From Elymus sibiricus (Eukaryota; Streptophyta; Magnoliopsida; Poales; Poaceae), in the NCBI GenBank assembly GCA_039707655.1, contig CM077672.1, positions 194,722,037 through 194,786,036 on the forward strand: a DNA stretch of 64,000 nt. The letters are read 5' to 3'. The notes under the pieces were generated by a model, which saw only the letters and a program-made list of their open reading frames with translations, did no database searches and had not been told where the DNA came from. Positions 33,856 through 46,131 of this stretch are shown piece after piece. Positions within the stretch are counted from its first letter, which is position 1. Each line of letters starts with the position of its first letter. The position numbers and the translations under genes were made by a program.

Positions 33856-35116
33856 CGCCTACGCATTCTTGATGACTTTGATGCACAACACATGAAGTAA
33901 CGTTTTTCCTCAATCAATGAAGACTAACCGTGTAAGTGTGAAGAAATTAATGAAGAACTTGATTCTCAGAACCCTACGACAATTGTACGCGGTGTCTGAA
34001 ATCATCATAGTTCTTATACGGTGGGTAACGCCACCACCTCTTTTTGACATTCTTCAAATTTGAGTTTTTCATCATTTGCAATTTCGTCAAACTTTTCAAA
34101 TTCATCATTTGAGGTTATTCTTCACTGCTTATTATTCTTATATATATCTGAGTTTTTCATGTCCTCAACAGCATCCACATATAGCTATTTCTTCAAACAG
34201 TGTTTTTCGTCATCTATGTGGATGTGATCGGACCCGCTCCCCTCTGTGCTAAACTCAAACCACTCTGTTCTCAATCTCTTCATATGCGTTCTACTTGACA
34301 CTGTTCAAAGTCTTCACTGTGTCCTTGACAGCTGAAGAAATTGCGAACACATTTCAAAAATAATCTAATCAATTTTTGGCGGTTGCCACAGTAACTTCAT
34401 CCCGCGCTTCACACGCATGGATAAAGGTGAAAATGCATGTGTGACATGTGTCACTCAGATGCGAAACGCCAGGGGCTTATCCATCCAAAATCTTCGGACC
34501 TCTCAGTTTTTACCGCGCCTATATAAAGGCTTGACCTCGTCAACCCTAACTCATTTCACTCTCGCGCCCCTGTCGCTCTCAAACCCTAGCGCCGCCGCTG
34601 GAACTCATCGTCGCCGGAGAGGAAGAGCTTCACTGCCTTGACTTCTTCGCCGTCGTACTCGCGCCGGCTGCGGATTTCTTCACCTCCGCCGCCACCGTAG
34701 ACGTCTTTCGTCGCCAAGTTAGGGTATGGAAGATCTGAGCTAACGATTTCCTTCGACTCGTTGTCCTGTTCATCGAGTTCATCCTTGGGGTAATTAAAAC
34801 TTATTTTTACCACCCAAGTTTGATCTTTTTACTGCCACAAAATCTTCAAGTGCTATTTTAACCACTCTTCCAATTCTTCAGCACTTCCTTCTGGCCAGTC
34901 TTGAGTATTTTCATCTAAGTTATACTTAACATCTTGATTCCTCAATTGTGCAATTGCTTCAATATGTACAACTCTGGAATTTGTGTCAAGAACACTTAGT
35001 GAATTGCGTCAAGACGATACGGGTCAATTTCTTCACCTGGTTTATTTTGAAAAATCTCTGTGAACGCATGTGACTCTTCCCTATTTCCTCGCAACTATAC
35101 TCTATTCATAGGTACA
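33856..35116 (+). other. spacer between pol and the extra ORF
   Basis: It is AT-rich and has no shared domain. GCCTATATAAAGGC at 34518-34531 is a good TATA box in a palindrome, about 590 bases before the extra ORF, followed by CTCGCGCC and a short GC-rich stretch with AACCCTAG wording. This could be an internal promoter for the extra ORF. Confidence 0.45.
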
Positions 35117-38100
35117 ATGTCTGCCGACGAATCACTAGGTTCTCATCAAATTAATTCATTTGCAGCATTGCTTGAGGAAAACCTTCAAACATCTTCAGAT
35201 TCCTCACGTGTTCAAAAATCTCAGCTGAAGAAAATGGCTGATGGCAAAAGGCCTCAGAAGGGAGGCAAGAGGAAGGAGGAACATACAGCTTTTGAGATTC
35301 CAGATGATCTATATGAAGGATATTGCACTCCAGATGAAGAAACTCATGGAAAGGAAACCAAGGAGCAGCGCAAAACGCGCATGCAAAAGATAAAGAGATA
35401 CTGGACCTATTAGTGGAGAGATTACAATTTCGTCACCTCCAAATACATGAAGGATTTTGCAGTGAAGCCTCCATGTAATAGGCCACCGCTTGCTAAGGGT
35501 CAAACTGCTCATCCTACAAGCATCAGAAGGGGTGAAGAATTCCCCAAAGAATGGGCAAATCAACAAGCTAAATTGCAGAAACAGGCCAAAAAGGCTGTTG
35601 AAGAATTCAACAGAGCCACAAAGGTCTCAGCTGAAGCAGATACCAGTGGCAGTGCAAGTGCTCTGAAGAAGGCTATGCAAAAGAAGCCTGCCAACAAGCC
35701 AAAGTCGTCTGTCCCAAAGCTCTCAGTGGCCCAGCCGGCTGCTTCAAAGGCTTCTGCACCCAAGATCTCAAAATCTTCAGTGCCTCCTCCAGCTTCGAGT
35801 TCATCAATGGTAGCAGCAAAAGCTTCAACACCGGTCGTGGTCGCATCTTGCCAGCGCACCGAGGGCTTTCCAACAGCCTCAATTGCTGCATCAAGTGCCT
35901 CAGCTAGTGGGCAACCATCGTCTTCACTGCCCAAGCTGAAGAAAAAGGTCACTGCTGGTCGTGGAACTAGGCCAAGTCCCAAGAGCAAGACCGTAGTGCC
36001 TCCGGTTGACGAACATGGGCTGGCTGACGAAGATGAGCTCGTGGAGTTCCTCAGAAGAAAGCAAGAGCAAGCTGCAATTGCTAAAAATTCTTTAGTTCCA
36101 ATGATGCTGGACCCTAAGAAGCTTCTGGATTTCATTGACATCTGGTGCACCAAGCCAGATACGCCTCTTGATGAATTGAATCTACCTGCTGGCCCAAGTC
36201 ATGTATTATCTGCTTTCATTCTGAATGAGAAACACAAAATTGCTCAAGCAAAGTTAGTGAGGAAACAACAACTGCAAAAAGAAAAGGAGCTACGGAAGAA
36301 CATGCTCTCTATATCTCCTCAGCAGCTTGTGACTCTGCAGTCTGAGATTCAATAGTTGTCTGAAGAATTTGAGCGACAGTCAAGTCACTGATGTGGTGTG
36401 CGTGACAGATTCATCACTGCAACCAAAAGGGTTGTTGAAGAACACAACAAGCGTGAGGCAGCCAAGTTTGGTACAGTCCCACCCTCAAGTTCTTCAGCTC
36501 CACCACCAATAGCTCAGGCCAGTGAGATTGAACCTTTATCTCCGCAAATGCAAGACAGGGCAACTGACGATGTTGTGACTGAAGAAACAGCCAGGGCGAC
36601 TGCATCAGTCGTTCCTGAAGAAAATGAACCACCAAGTTCCTCAGCAGCAGCACCACCAGCGACTTCACCTGTGAAGACTGTCACCCTTCCTTCTGCATCA
36701 GAAGTGAAGAGGACCAAGGCTGCTGAGAAGGAAGCGAAAAAGAGAAAAGCTTCAGCCCCTACTACCATCACTGCTACTATGAAGAAAATGAAGGCAACTC
36801 CATTGTCTTCAGATGCTCCAATCGATGCTACACCGATTTCATCAGCGCCCCCAACTCGTTCAAATGATGATCGTCAGATTGTTCCGTATGGGGTGGATTA
36901 TGTAATCCCATAGGCTGATGAAGATGACGCTGAAACCCACTCTGCTGCTACCACAGAGCAAGTGGATGAAGAAATAGAAGCCGAAGAAGATACTTCGCTT
37001 CACCAAGTCCTGTCTCGGAAGCCCTCACAGGTTCCGATGACTGAAGATCATGCCACTACTTCATCTGGAAGTAGTGAAGAAACTGAAGAGGTTGTGGACA
37101 TTGACGGTGCAACTACCCCTCCAATCATTGACAAATTTTGGGAAGCTTACGCAAGTGCCACAATCACCCGCCGTCATTGAAGAAATTCACACGGGCTCTG
37201 AGGAAAGACAACCATCGCTCCAAAGCATTCCTGAAGAAATTCTAGCTGCAGCAGCTGATGAAATTGCTCAAGATGAGCCAACGGTTGATGTCGTCAATAC
37301 AACCCCTCAGCGCGATGACTCAATTCCTTCAGCAGATACTGATACAGTTCCAACTGCCACTGCTGAGGAGATTGCCAAATCACTTGCCGTGACTGATCCG
37401 AATGATTCCACTGGGTCCCCAAGACCAGTGTTTGATGTACACAAAAAGATGCACAACGTTCACCCAGTACCTGTGATGCCAAAGATTGGTAGAGCCCTCA
37501 GGCGGCCTGAGTTTGATAATGCCAAATTCTTCGAAGAGAAGAACTTCTTCATTGGTGAGTCCCCATATGACTCAGCCAAGATTAGGCGCCTGCGCTTCTG
37601 GACAAGGACATAGATGAATTTCTATGCGTCACTATTATTTGACAAGGACAAAGTTTTCCCGCATCGCCATATTCCTCACGTGGATATGGAGTCATTACCG
37701 TGCTTTCGGCCAGTTCTGGCAGTTCTTCACGATGCTGGATTACTCAGCTTCTGTTCTGACGTCTGCGATTGGAATGAAGAACTCATTCTTCAATTCTACG
37801 CCATAGTGCATTTCTCTGGAGACGCTGACGACATTGCAACATGGGCTCTGGACTGGATGAGTGAAGACACTCACTACAAAGCACCAATTGAAGAACTTCT
37901 TGGAGCTCTCCCAGTTGAACCACCCCATGAAGAAGCAAGGAGAATTTATGAAGAAACTGAGCTGCCCAGCCACCTGATGCAAGTTCTTATGAAGCATATC
38001 GCTGAATGAGAAGCACCAAGGACAACCTTCCTAGTGAAGGATTTGCTGTATGTGCCAAGAACCGTTTATCGCATTCTGTCCAAAACCCTCAGTCCCATTA

Positions 38101-38930
38101 AAGGTCACAACTCCAATACTGAAGAAGTTGTGAGAATTATGAAGAATCTGCTGTTCCACATCATTCATGGTACTCCCATCAACATTCATGATTTCTTCCT
38201 GAGGACTTTGGTCACAGTGGCACGGTCTCCATTTGACTTGAAGCCGTATGCTCTATGGATCATGAGATTCATCAGATCCCGGTCTGCAATTCACTACAAG
38301 GCTGATGGTCAAAATCACTTAAGCTATATGCCTGAAGTTGAAGTTCTTCAGAGCACTCTGTCCACTGTTCTTGGCAAGGGCAAGACGGTTATTGATGAAG
38401 GAATTCGTCCCTTGGTTGGACAATTTTGTCAACCTCTTTCAAGCTCGAATGCTGATGAATCTGCTAGCCAGGACACTGCAGCTAAAGCTTCAAGACCAAC
38501 TTCTTCACCTGAAGCACCACGTGTCATGACGGACCGTGAGCTGCTCATAAGCCTTCACCAGAAAGTGGACAAGAATCACCGATGGTTTAAGCGTCAGTTT
38601 GCAGCTATTCAAGCCAACATGACTGTGACACATAACGCCGTCTGCAAAAATCGCTATTATCTTCATGAGATTTTTGACAGATCATGGGCCATCCTCTCGC
38701 ACCTCAAAACAGATGAAGAACTAGCTGATCTGGATTTCCAAATGAACTTTGACTGGGCAGATCCGCCAAGGAAGAAGTTCAAGAACACAAAAGTTCCTCC
38801 TCTTATGCCAAGTTCAGAGTCTTCATCGCGCAAAACTGACGCAAATGAAGCTGTTGAAGACACTGCGGCTGGTCCATCTGCATCATGCGACCCCGACAAT
38901 GCTGGCGCTCCCTCGACTTCTCCTCGATGA
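35117..38930 (+). pseudogene. extra ORF of the SIRE-type element (env position), broken
   Basis: One frame from ATG 35117 runs about 2 kb, changes once near 37150, and continues to 38930, some 1270 codons in total. It is interrupted by TAG at 35411, 36353, 36911 and 37611 and by TGA at 36389 and 38007. The first half is Ser/Ala/Pro/Lys-rich and disordered. The part from about 37480 to 38300 is folded-looking (FFIGESPYDSAKIRR, DKDKVFPHRHIPHVD) and resembles the uncharacterised plant transposon protein domain seen in other plant retroelements (uncertain). No signal peptide or membrane anchor is visible, so an envelope role is not supported. Confidence 0.75.
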
Positions 38931-39451
38931 TTTTCTTCAGGGGCGTTAGTCCTCACCTTATCTCCTTTTGGTCATTTGATGACAAAGGGGGAGAAGTATG
39001 AGTTAGTCTTCAAGCGGGTCATTATATGGGCTGTTTTTGCTTAAGTTGCAACTCTTGAACTTTATTGATTTGCTCTTTGATGAGTTGTAACTTAAATAAC
39101 TGTTGGTCATCTGACTCCTTTGCTACATTTGTTATGAGTGCTCTGATCTTATCTATATCTGCTCATGCATGAACAATTTTGTCAGACACCAATTTTCATC
39201 ATGCATTCATATTCTTCAAATATCTTATGATCATGCATGATTGGATTCCAAGATATAGGGGAAGATCTCCACAATTTCAACATGCCATGTGCATTTGCAA
39301 TCCAAAGCAAATTCCTCATATGCACATCTTCAGGGGGAGTTCCTCAATATCTTGTAATCAATTTCTTCAAACTCTGTACTTACACTTCAATTATTTTTAC
39401 TCCCGTTGAAAGCCTAACCAATTTGTCATCAATCACCAAAAAGGGGGAGAT
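38931..39451 (+). other. 3' noncoding region and polypurine tract of the SIRE-type element
   Basis: AT-rich sequence with AAAGGGGGAGAAGT at 38983-38996 and AAAAAGGGGGAGAT at 39438-39451. The second abuts the 3' LTR and is the polypurine tract. The first is a similar upstream copy about 450 bases earlier, and a TTCAGGGGGAG run lies at 39329-39339. Confidence 0.75.
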
Positions 39452-40878
39452 TGTAAGTGCATCAAGTGCCCCCTTAGTGGTTTTGGAGTATTGAAGACAA
39501 ATAAGTTGAGGAACTAATGTGTTTGTGAGTATACACAGGAGACAGAGTCCCTGAAGATTTGGTTTAACACATGGAAGACGACCCCTAAAAATAGATTTCT
39601 TCAAGTGAAGAATTTGGTGATGAAATTGGTACGGCCTTTGAAGAAATTGATGTGAAGACTTTGAAGCTTGAAGACTTTGGTTTTCGTAGTTTCTTTTCTT
39701 CTTATTTGAGTCATAGGAAAAACCGTACTGTTAAAGGGGGTCTAGGTGAAACATATTTCACATTTCCAAAGTGATGCTCAAAAACTTCTCAAACCTATAC
39801 ACACAAAAGCCACTTTGAGTGAAGCCTTTGGAAATCTCCAGTACAGCTGACGCATTTTCTAGCGACAGTGACGAAGTTCATCTGGTCGCTGACGAATTTG
39901 GTCAGGCTGAGGAGTTAGGAGTTCGCCAGTGCAATCTGCCTACCATGAGGAAATTGTGCGCCCTGACGAAATTGAGAGTTCAATTTTCAGACCGTTGTTG
40001 CGCCATGTGCCAGCTGTCGAGTGGATCCTTATCCTGACAACAATCGAATAAGAGAAGGGCATTTATGACAATTCATGTCGGGTTGCCCCTGGCTATAAAT
40101 AGCCGCCCCCCACAACCACTTGTTGGTTGGCTGCACCGAGAGAACTTGGCACTTGTCATTTGAGAGCAACCCATCCTCTGACGACTTTGAGAGAACCCAA
40201 GTGAGGAAAAACCCAACCAGAGCCTAAGTGACTGAGCATCACTGAAGAGATTGATCTGTGTGATCCGACGCTTGTTACCTTTGAGGACTGTCATTCCTCC
40301 AGACGGTTAGGCGTCATGTTCTGAGCACCCAAGAGTAATTGTGGCGTGCCGGTGAACAAGTCTGTGAAGGTTTTGGAAGTCTACCTTGAAGACTTACCAT
40401 GAGTGATTGGGCAAGGTCTAAGTGACCTTAGCTAAAGAGGAATACGGTGAGGACTAAGTGTTCTCTGAGTTGCGACTCAGCCGCCTCAACCAGACGTACA
40501 GTTGATACAGCAACTGGAACTGGTCTACCAAATTCCATTGTCTTCACCGAGCCAACCTGGTTTCAAATTCCTCACCCTCCCTTACTTTATTCCACTGCTG
40601 AAGAATTTGTGATCTATCCTCTAACGAATTTGAACTGAAGTATTTGATCATGCTATCTTTTATTTCCTTAGTTCATATTCTTCATGCGTGTATGATTATA
40701 TGATTGCATGTTCTTCACCCTTATGTATCCTGTTCGCATGTACTCTGATTCTGTGATGACTTAGCTTCCCTTGCGTTTCTATTTCTTCACTCTGATCTTC
40801 GTCAAATTCATCTGAGTTTGACGAATTTCTAATAATCTCCCATTCAACCCCCCCCCTGGGAGATAACCTGCGCTTTCA
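39452..40878 (+). repeat. 3' LTR of the SIRE-type element
   Basis: It is 1427 bp with the same ends as the 5' LTR. The TATAAATA box is at 40094-40101. The following bases are the ATCAC duplication. Confidence 0.92.
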
Positions 40879-40883
40879 ATCAC

Positions 40884-43416
40884 CCGAGTACTTATCCACG
40901 GCACGCCCTGAAAACAAACATCATTACGCATGGTCCATATGCTCCAAATGGCAGCGACACAAGCAATGTTAACAACAGTCTTTTTATTATTAGTATTCCA
41001 AAGATCAGATAGTTCCAGCATACTTTGTGGATATTTGAAATTAAAGGATTCAGCAATATCCGTCCAAATCTCTTTTGCAACCACACAATCAAAGAACAAA
41101 TGGTGTACTGACTCATTTTCACAGCAAAATAGACATGTCTTATCATTCACAGGACGTCTTTTGTCCAGGTTATCTCTAGTGAGTATTTTATTATGAAAAG
41201 CTAACTATACAAACACTAGATATCTGTGTGGAACCAAGATTTTCCAAAAGTTCTTCCACACAGGGGTAGAAACCCCCACCCCCCCCCAATTAATCATCTC
41301 ATAATGAGATTTCACAGAATAGACCCCAGATGCCTCTAACATCTAAATGGGGTGATCCTCCTCATTATTAGGTATATTAGTCGATAGTAGCTGGAGTAAA
41401 TCCTGCCACCTGACGAGGATTCTATCATCTACACATCTATTAAAAGAGAGTTGCAAACTCTCCCCATCCCAAACCTGTGCTACACTACACTCTTGTTGTT
41501 GACAGATGGTGTAGATCTCCCAGAATTGGGTTTTCAGAGAAGAATCTCTAGCCCAAGTGTCGTGCCAGAAACTGATCCTGCACCCATTCCCTAATTTCCA
41601 TCTATAGAAAGGTCTAGCCCCAGCTAGGGCCCAGGTGACCCCTTTCCAAAAAGGGGATCCTGCCCCAGGTTTAGACCAGAGCAAGTTTGGTTTATCAGTT
41701 CTATACTTATGATCAACTAGACTTTTCCAATCTTTGTTATCACCCAAAAAATATTGTTTAGACCTTGAGGCCAACAAAGCCATTTAAGTTCTCTCAAGTT
41801 AATCACACCCAAGCCACCAAAAGCTTTCTTCTGTGAAACAAGCCCCTAGTTAGCTAAGTGATACCTATGATTATCCCCCAAGTTCCCCCAGAAGAAGTGT
41901 GCCATCTGGGAGGTAATGGCCTTAATGGCCCATTTAGGGAATTTTATGACTGACATTAGATACATGGGAATGCTGGCAATGCAAGTCTGTAACAGCACCA
42001 GTTTAGCCTCATAACTGAGTAATCTACCCCTCCACCCATAGATTCGTTTGATGATTTTATCAATAATGGGTTGGAGGTCTTCCCTCCTCAATTTTAGATA
42101 GTGCAAAGGCACCCCAAGGTATGTAAGGGGAAAAGTCCCAATTTTACAGCAGAAAATCTGAGATAAATTTTTTGCATTTGCTTCATCTAGATTTATAGGA
42201 ACCAATTCGCATTTATCATAACAAGCCAGCAGCCACTTAAGGTTTTTTGCATAGTTTGTATCTGGGTCCAAGAAAAGGATTGTGTCATCGGCGTATTGAA
42301 GGCTAATCAAGCTATTAGGGATGATGTGAGGAATAATCCCCGAAATAATTTTCTCCCTAACAGCCTTAGCTAACATTCGGGAGAAAACATCCGTGACTAG
42401 ATTAAAAAGGATGGGAGAAATAGGATCTCCTTGCTTTAAGCCTTTCCCACCCACAAAGTAGGGACTCAAGGCGTCGTTGATTTTAACCGAAAAAGAACTA
42501 TTTTGGAGGATGGATAAAATCCAGCTGATCCACTTAGCACCAAAGCCCCTAGAAGTTAACATCTCTACCAGGAAATCCCAGTTAACTCTATCGTACGCTT
42601 TCTCGTAATCCAGCTTGAGGACAACCCCAGGTTTACCCGACTTATGAACCTCATGTATGGCTTCATGCGCTGTAACCACACTCTCTAGAATAAATCTCCC
42701 CCTTACAAACGCAGATTGACAAGGGGAAATCATTCTATGTCCAATAGGCGAAACCCTATTACACATAGCCCTGCTAAAGATCTTTATCGAACAATTACTC
42801 AAGCAAATCGGACTAAATTTCTTCATGTGTCTAGCATCCGGTTCTTTTGGGATAAGGGTAACAGTGGAATAATTGAGTCTTTGGATATCCAAAGTACCGC
42901 GCTCAAAATCCCTAACTAAGGCAATAAAGTCTTCTTTAATTACCTCCCAGAAGTTTTGGTAGAATAGGAAAGATAGGCCATCTGGACCTAGGGCTCCACT
43001 GGCATATGATCCCATAATGGCTTCTTTAATTTCTTTCTCCGTAAAAGGTTTTTCAAGGGATTCATTTTCAGCATCAGTGACAAGTTCCTCCACAGACCAA
43101 AAATGGTCACCCAAATGAATATTGGGTTTTGGTTCAAAACCAAAGAGGTTTTTGTAGAAATCAGTGGCCACCCCCAGCATATCTTTGGTAGAATAAACAG
43201 GGCCATCAGGGCCTTCTAGAATTGACATTTGGTTTTTTCTCCTACGTTGATTAGCCACAGCATGGAAGTAAGCTGTATTTTTGTCACCCTCCAAAAAATT
43301 TCGGTCTCTAGATCTCTGCCACATGGAAGTTTCTTCTTTCCTCCAAATCCCTGTCAGCTCATCTTTGATTTCCTTCATTCTATGGATATTCTCAGCAGAA
43401 ATTCTATTTTGCTCAG
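40884..43416 (-). pseudogene. LINE ORF2 (reverse transcriptase and zf-RVT), broken
   Basis: The reverse transcriptase is open from 43416 to a stop at about 41846, with catalytic YADD encoded at 42281-42295, the LKLDYEKAYDRV block near 42600 and LKQGDPISP near 42425. The stop replaces a codon that reads Trp in relatives (inference). A frame change follows near 41785. The zinc-binding segment (CLFC...HHLFFDC) is at 41064-41130, and the frame then meets the copia insertion at 40884. The C-terminal remainder continues at 26405 and below. It is not functional. Confidence 0.85.
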
Positions 43417-43690
43417 AAAAAGTGTTTTTTGCATCTAAAAAAAGAGGCAAGTCCAACAGATGATGTATGATGAAGATGTAAAAGAGCAACTCCAATAGAT
43501 GATACAAATGGAGATGTAAATAGCTATCGGCGGCCGCGCGACTGCTGTACAACCGCATTTGAACATTCAAATAGCATCAAAAGTGCATCATATCAATCAA
43601 AGTTTGAAATCCTACAACCAAAAGTGCATTCTCTCAAACAAAGTTCTTGGTCTAACAAAATAAAATGCACATAAACATCAACCAGATCAC

Positions 43691-45720
43691 TCAATTTTCA
43701 TCCTCTCCCTTGTCACTAGCGACATTGTTGACGGTGGTATGATCATCATCATCAATGGCTTCTTTGTCGACATTTTCATGAGTTGAAGTCTTTTTGCCGC
43801 GAACTCCACCGAAAGCACGTTCATTGCCACCTCCCATGCCCATGTTGCCGCCAAAGCCACCTCCCATGCCACTCATGTTGCCGTCGAAGCCACCTCCCAT
43901 TCCGCTCATGTTGACACCGAAGCCACCTCCCATGCAACTCATGTTCCCGCCGAAGCCACCTCCATTGCCGCCCATGTTGCCAACAAAGCCACCGCCCATG
44001 CCACTCATGTTGCCACCAAATCCACCTCCCATGTTTTTTTAGAGAGGAGGCATCTGCCCGGCCTTAGAATGAGGCCCATCCACCTCCCATGTTGCCACCA
44101 AATGCACCATTCATGGCACCTCCCATCATATTTATGTAGCTGCCCATTCCACCTCCCCTTCCTCCCATGGCACCTCCCATTCCACCTCCCATTCCTCCCA
44201 TGGTACCTCCCATTCCTCCTCCCATCATGTTTCTCATGAGCATTTGCTTCTTCATGATCATTTCATCACGACAAAGCTCGACATACGCCTTTGCCTTGGG
44301 ATCAAGAGTAGATGTGCCCATGAACAAAAACTTGAATGCCTTCTCTTCCACCATTTTGTACTCTTCGGCCGCCGCCTTCCTCTCCTCTAATTCAACCTTT
44401 CTCTCCTCGGCCGCCGCCAACCTCTCCTCGGCCGCCGCCCTCCGCCGCTCCGCTTCTCCCCTCTCCTCCATTTCTTTGAGCTTGAACAATTTTTTTCTTC
44501 GGCATACTCTTTTCTCGCCGTGACAATGGCATCAAATCCTTCCTTGAGATCATTGTCTCCGGCCTTGGATCCCTTCACTTTCCTAGTTCCATTGGGCCGG
44601 TATGATTCAGTGGCCGAGTGAGGAGTGGAGCTCCTCTCCTCACCGGGGCCATCTTCTTCATCCTCCACCACCACATTTTTCTTCTTCGAAGCATCAAAAA
44701 CTTCTCTAGTTTTCCACTTCTCCTCATCCTTGAGCTCTTTGAAGCGATGATGGAAAGTGAAAGTTTTTCCTTTCCTCTTCCTCTTCTCTCCTTTGTTGTT
44801 CCTCTCTCGAAATAATCCTTGCGCAATCATTTTCTACAAGATAACAACCAAGATGTCATCATCAAATTTGCGGAAAGTAGAGAAAGCACACACAAATAGA
44901 AAATGCTTACCAAGTCACTATCACCGCAACCACTCGGGTTCATGCGATCAACATTTGCCAAGCAACCAACCCACTTTTGGCATTCGGTGTTGATGGTGCC
45001 CCAATGTTGACGAAGAGAGTCCCTTGATCGATAGTGGCCACTAGTGTTGCGCTCATCAAAGTACTCCTTGATGCGTTGCCAATACGTGTTCGCAGCTTGG
45101 TCGGTCCCAACGGATGCATCAAGAGAGACTTTTTTCCATGCGATGCAAATCAACACATCTTCGGTGTTGGTATAATTTGCGGTTCTTCCCTTGATAACGA
45201 AGCCCTCTTCGTCCATGTCGAGATTATCATCATCATATTGAGTATCATATTCTTGTGATGCATACTCATGCGAGAAATAATCATCATTTGACACATTTGT
45301 GGCGCGCATGAAAGCTTCATCATCAAGACTACAAATGGATGTACACGTAATCAACTTCACATCTTATTCGTATCGCAAATTGAAAGAACAAACAAGAGCA
45401 CGGAATAAATTGAAAGAACTTTTTTTTTACCTTTGTGACATATCGTCGAACACGTTGGATGCAGTTGCCGTCGGCGTGGCCACATCTTCCTCCATGGCCG
45501 GCGGTGGCGGCGGTGGAGGTGGAGGAGGGGCTCCTTGGCCGAAGGAGGACGCTAAGGCCACCGGTGGCTGCCAATCGGCTGATGCAGCCGCGTCTGGCCT
45601 CAAATTCTTGGCCGCATGAATTTGGTTTGATGCTGGGTTGTGGCCCCGCACCGCCGGCCGCTTCACGCCTCCACCGCGGGGATTGGCGGCCCGCTGCTTC
45701 TTCGTTGGCGGCTCAGCCAC
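43691..45720 (-). pseudogene. PIF/Harbinger ORF1 (MYB/SANT-like) with three exons
   Basis: Exon 1 is 45720-45431 (a Pro-rich N-terminus starting MAEPPTKKQRAAN, donor GTAAAA). Exon 2 is 45328-44911 and holds the MYB/SANT-like domain (TNTEDVLICIAWKKVSLD to the TYWQRIKEYFDE block), with donor GTAAGC. Exon 3 is 44833-43691, a charged coiled coil rich in AAAEERK. The phases of all three join in frame. A 7-base A run at about 44487-44493 causes a frameshift in the coiled coil. A second frame break near 44050-44070 precedes a tail of MGGGFGGNMSG-like repeats. In autonomous relatives this protein binds the transposase and the element ends. Here it is broken and alone. Confidence 0.75.
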
Positions 45721-46131
45721 GACGGCGACCGGCCGGGGTGGGGCAAAATCGGGGTGGCGGCATGGAGGCGAAGGCCAGATTGGGGCAAGTGCCCACGGAG
45801 ACGGCGGCTGCGGCGGTGTGGGTCAAACCACCGGCGGCGGAGGAGGCGGCGGGGTCATCATCGTCGGCCATGGTGGCGGCGGGTGCCGGGCGGGAGTCGG
45901 GAGGAAAGGAAATGAAGGCAGTTGGGCAGTTGGCGCGCGGCCGCTGATTTTACATCTCCAGTAGGTGGAGATGCAAATTTGCATCGCGAGGTGTTGTATT
46001 TTACATCTCCGGGAGGCGGAGATGTATTTTTTTTTGCATCTACATCATCTGTTGGAGAGGGGGTTTTGGGCCTTGGAGATGCAAAAGTTAGTTATTTTTG
46101 CATCTACATCTTCTATTGGAGACGCTCTAAG

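Larger units (their letters stand above)
26406..40878 (+). mobile_element. complete SIRE/Maximus-type Ty1/copia retrotransposon
   Basis: Both LTRs are present (26406-27831 and 39452-40878), flanked by the perfect target duplication ATCAC (26401-26405, 40879-40883). The tRNA-Met primer site is at 27834-27845 and the polypurine tract AAAAAGGGGGAGAT is at 39438-39451. Domain order is gag, protease, integrase, RT, RNase H, which is copia. The 14.5-kb size and a long extra ORF after pol fit the SIRE lineage. By eye the LTRs differ at roughly 45-50 of about 1425 positions (about 3%), mostly transitions. That would be an insertion in the order of one million years ago at the usual grass LTR rate (inference). 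Confidence 0.93.
25944..43430 (-). mobile_element. 5'-truncated LINE, split by the SIRE-type copia element
   Basis: The LINE interior is 25959-26405 plus 40884-43416. The target duplication AAAAAGTGTTTTTT is seen at 25944-25957 and 43417-43430. On the minus strand it encodes a reverse transcriptase and a zf-RVT domain, and ends in a GC-poor tail with AATAAA-like wording and GATAAAAAAA. The endonuclease and the start of ORF2 are absent because the insertion was 5'-truncated, as is usual for target-primed insertion. The target was the left subterminal region of the Harbinger element. Confidence 0.85.
25892..46127 (-). mobile_element. PIF/Harbinger element, split by a LINE and a copia element
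   Basis: The left end TAGCATCTCCAATATAAGATG (25892) and the right end, GAGCGTCTCCAATAGAAGATG on the minus strand (46127), form terminal inverted repeats. Both are flanked by TAA (25889-25891, 46128-46130), the 3-bp target duplication of this superfamily. Subterminal repeats of CTCCAAYAGATGATG occur at both ends. Without the LINE the element is about 2.8 kb. It carries only the MYB/SANT-like ORF1 and no DDE transposase, so it would depend on another copy. Confidence 0.82.

Noticed and set aside
35117..38930. Extra ORF of the SIRE-type element considered as an envelope gene
   Set aside because: No signal peptide, membrane anchor or cleavage motif is visible. Position alone does not support the function.
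43794..44042. Met/Pro-rich + strand frame
   Set aside because: It is the antisense shadow of the Gly/Met repeats in the Harbinger ORF1 tail.
45435..45964. GC-rich + strand frames near the Harbinger right end
   Set aside because: They lie opposite ORF1 exon 1 and in its 5' leader, with no domain and no promoter.
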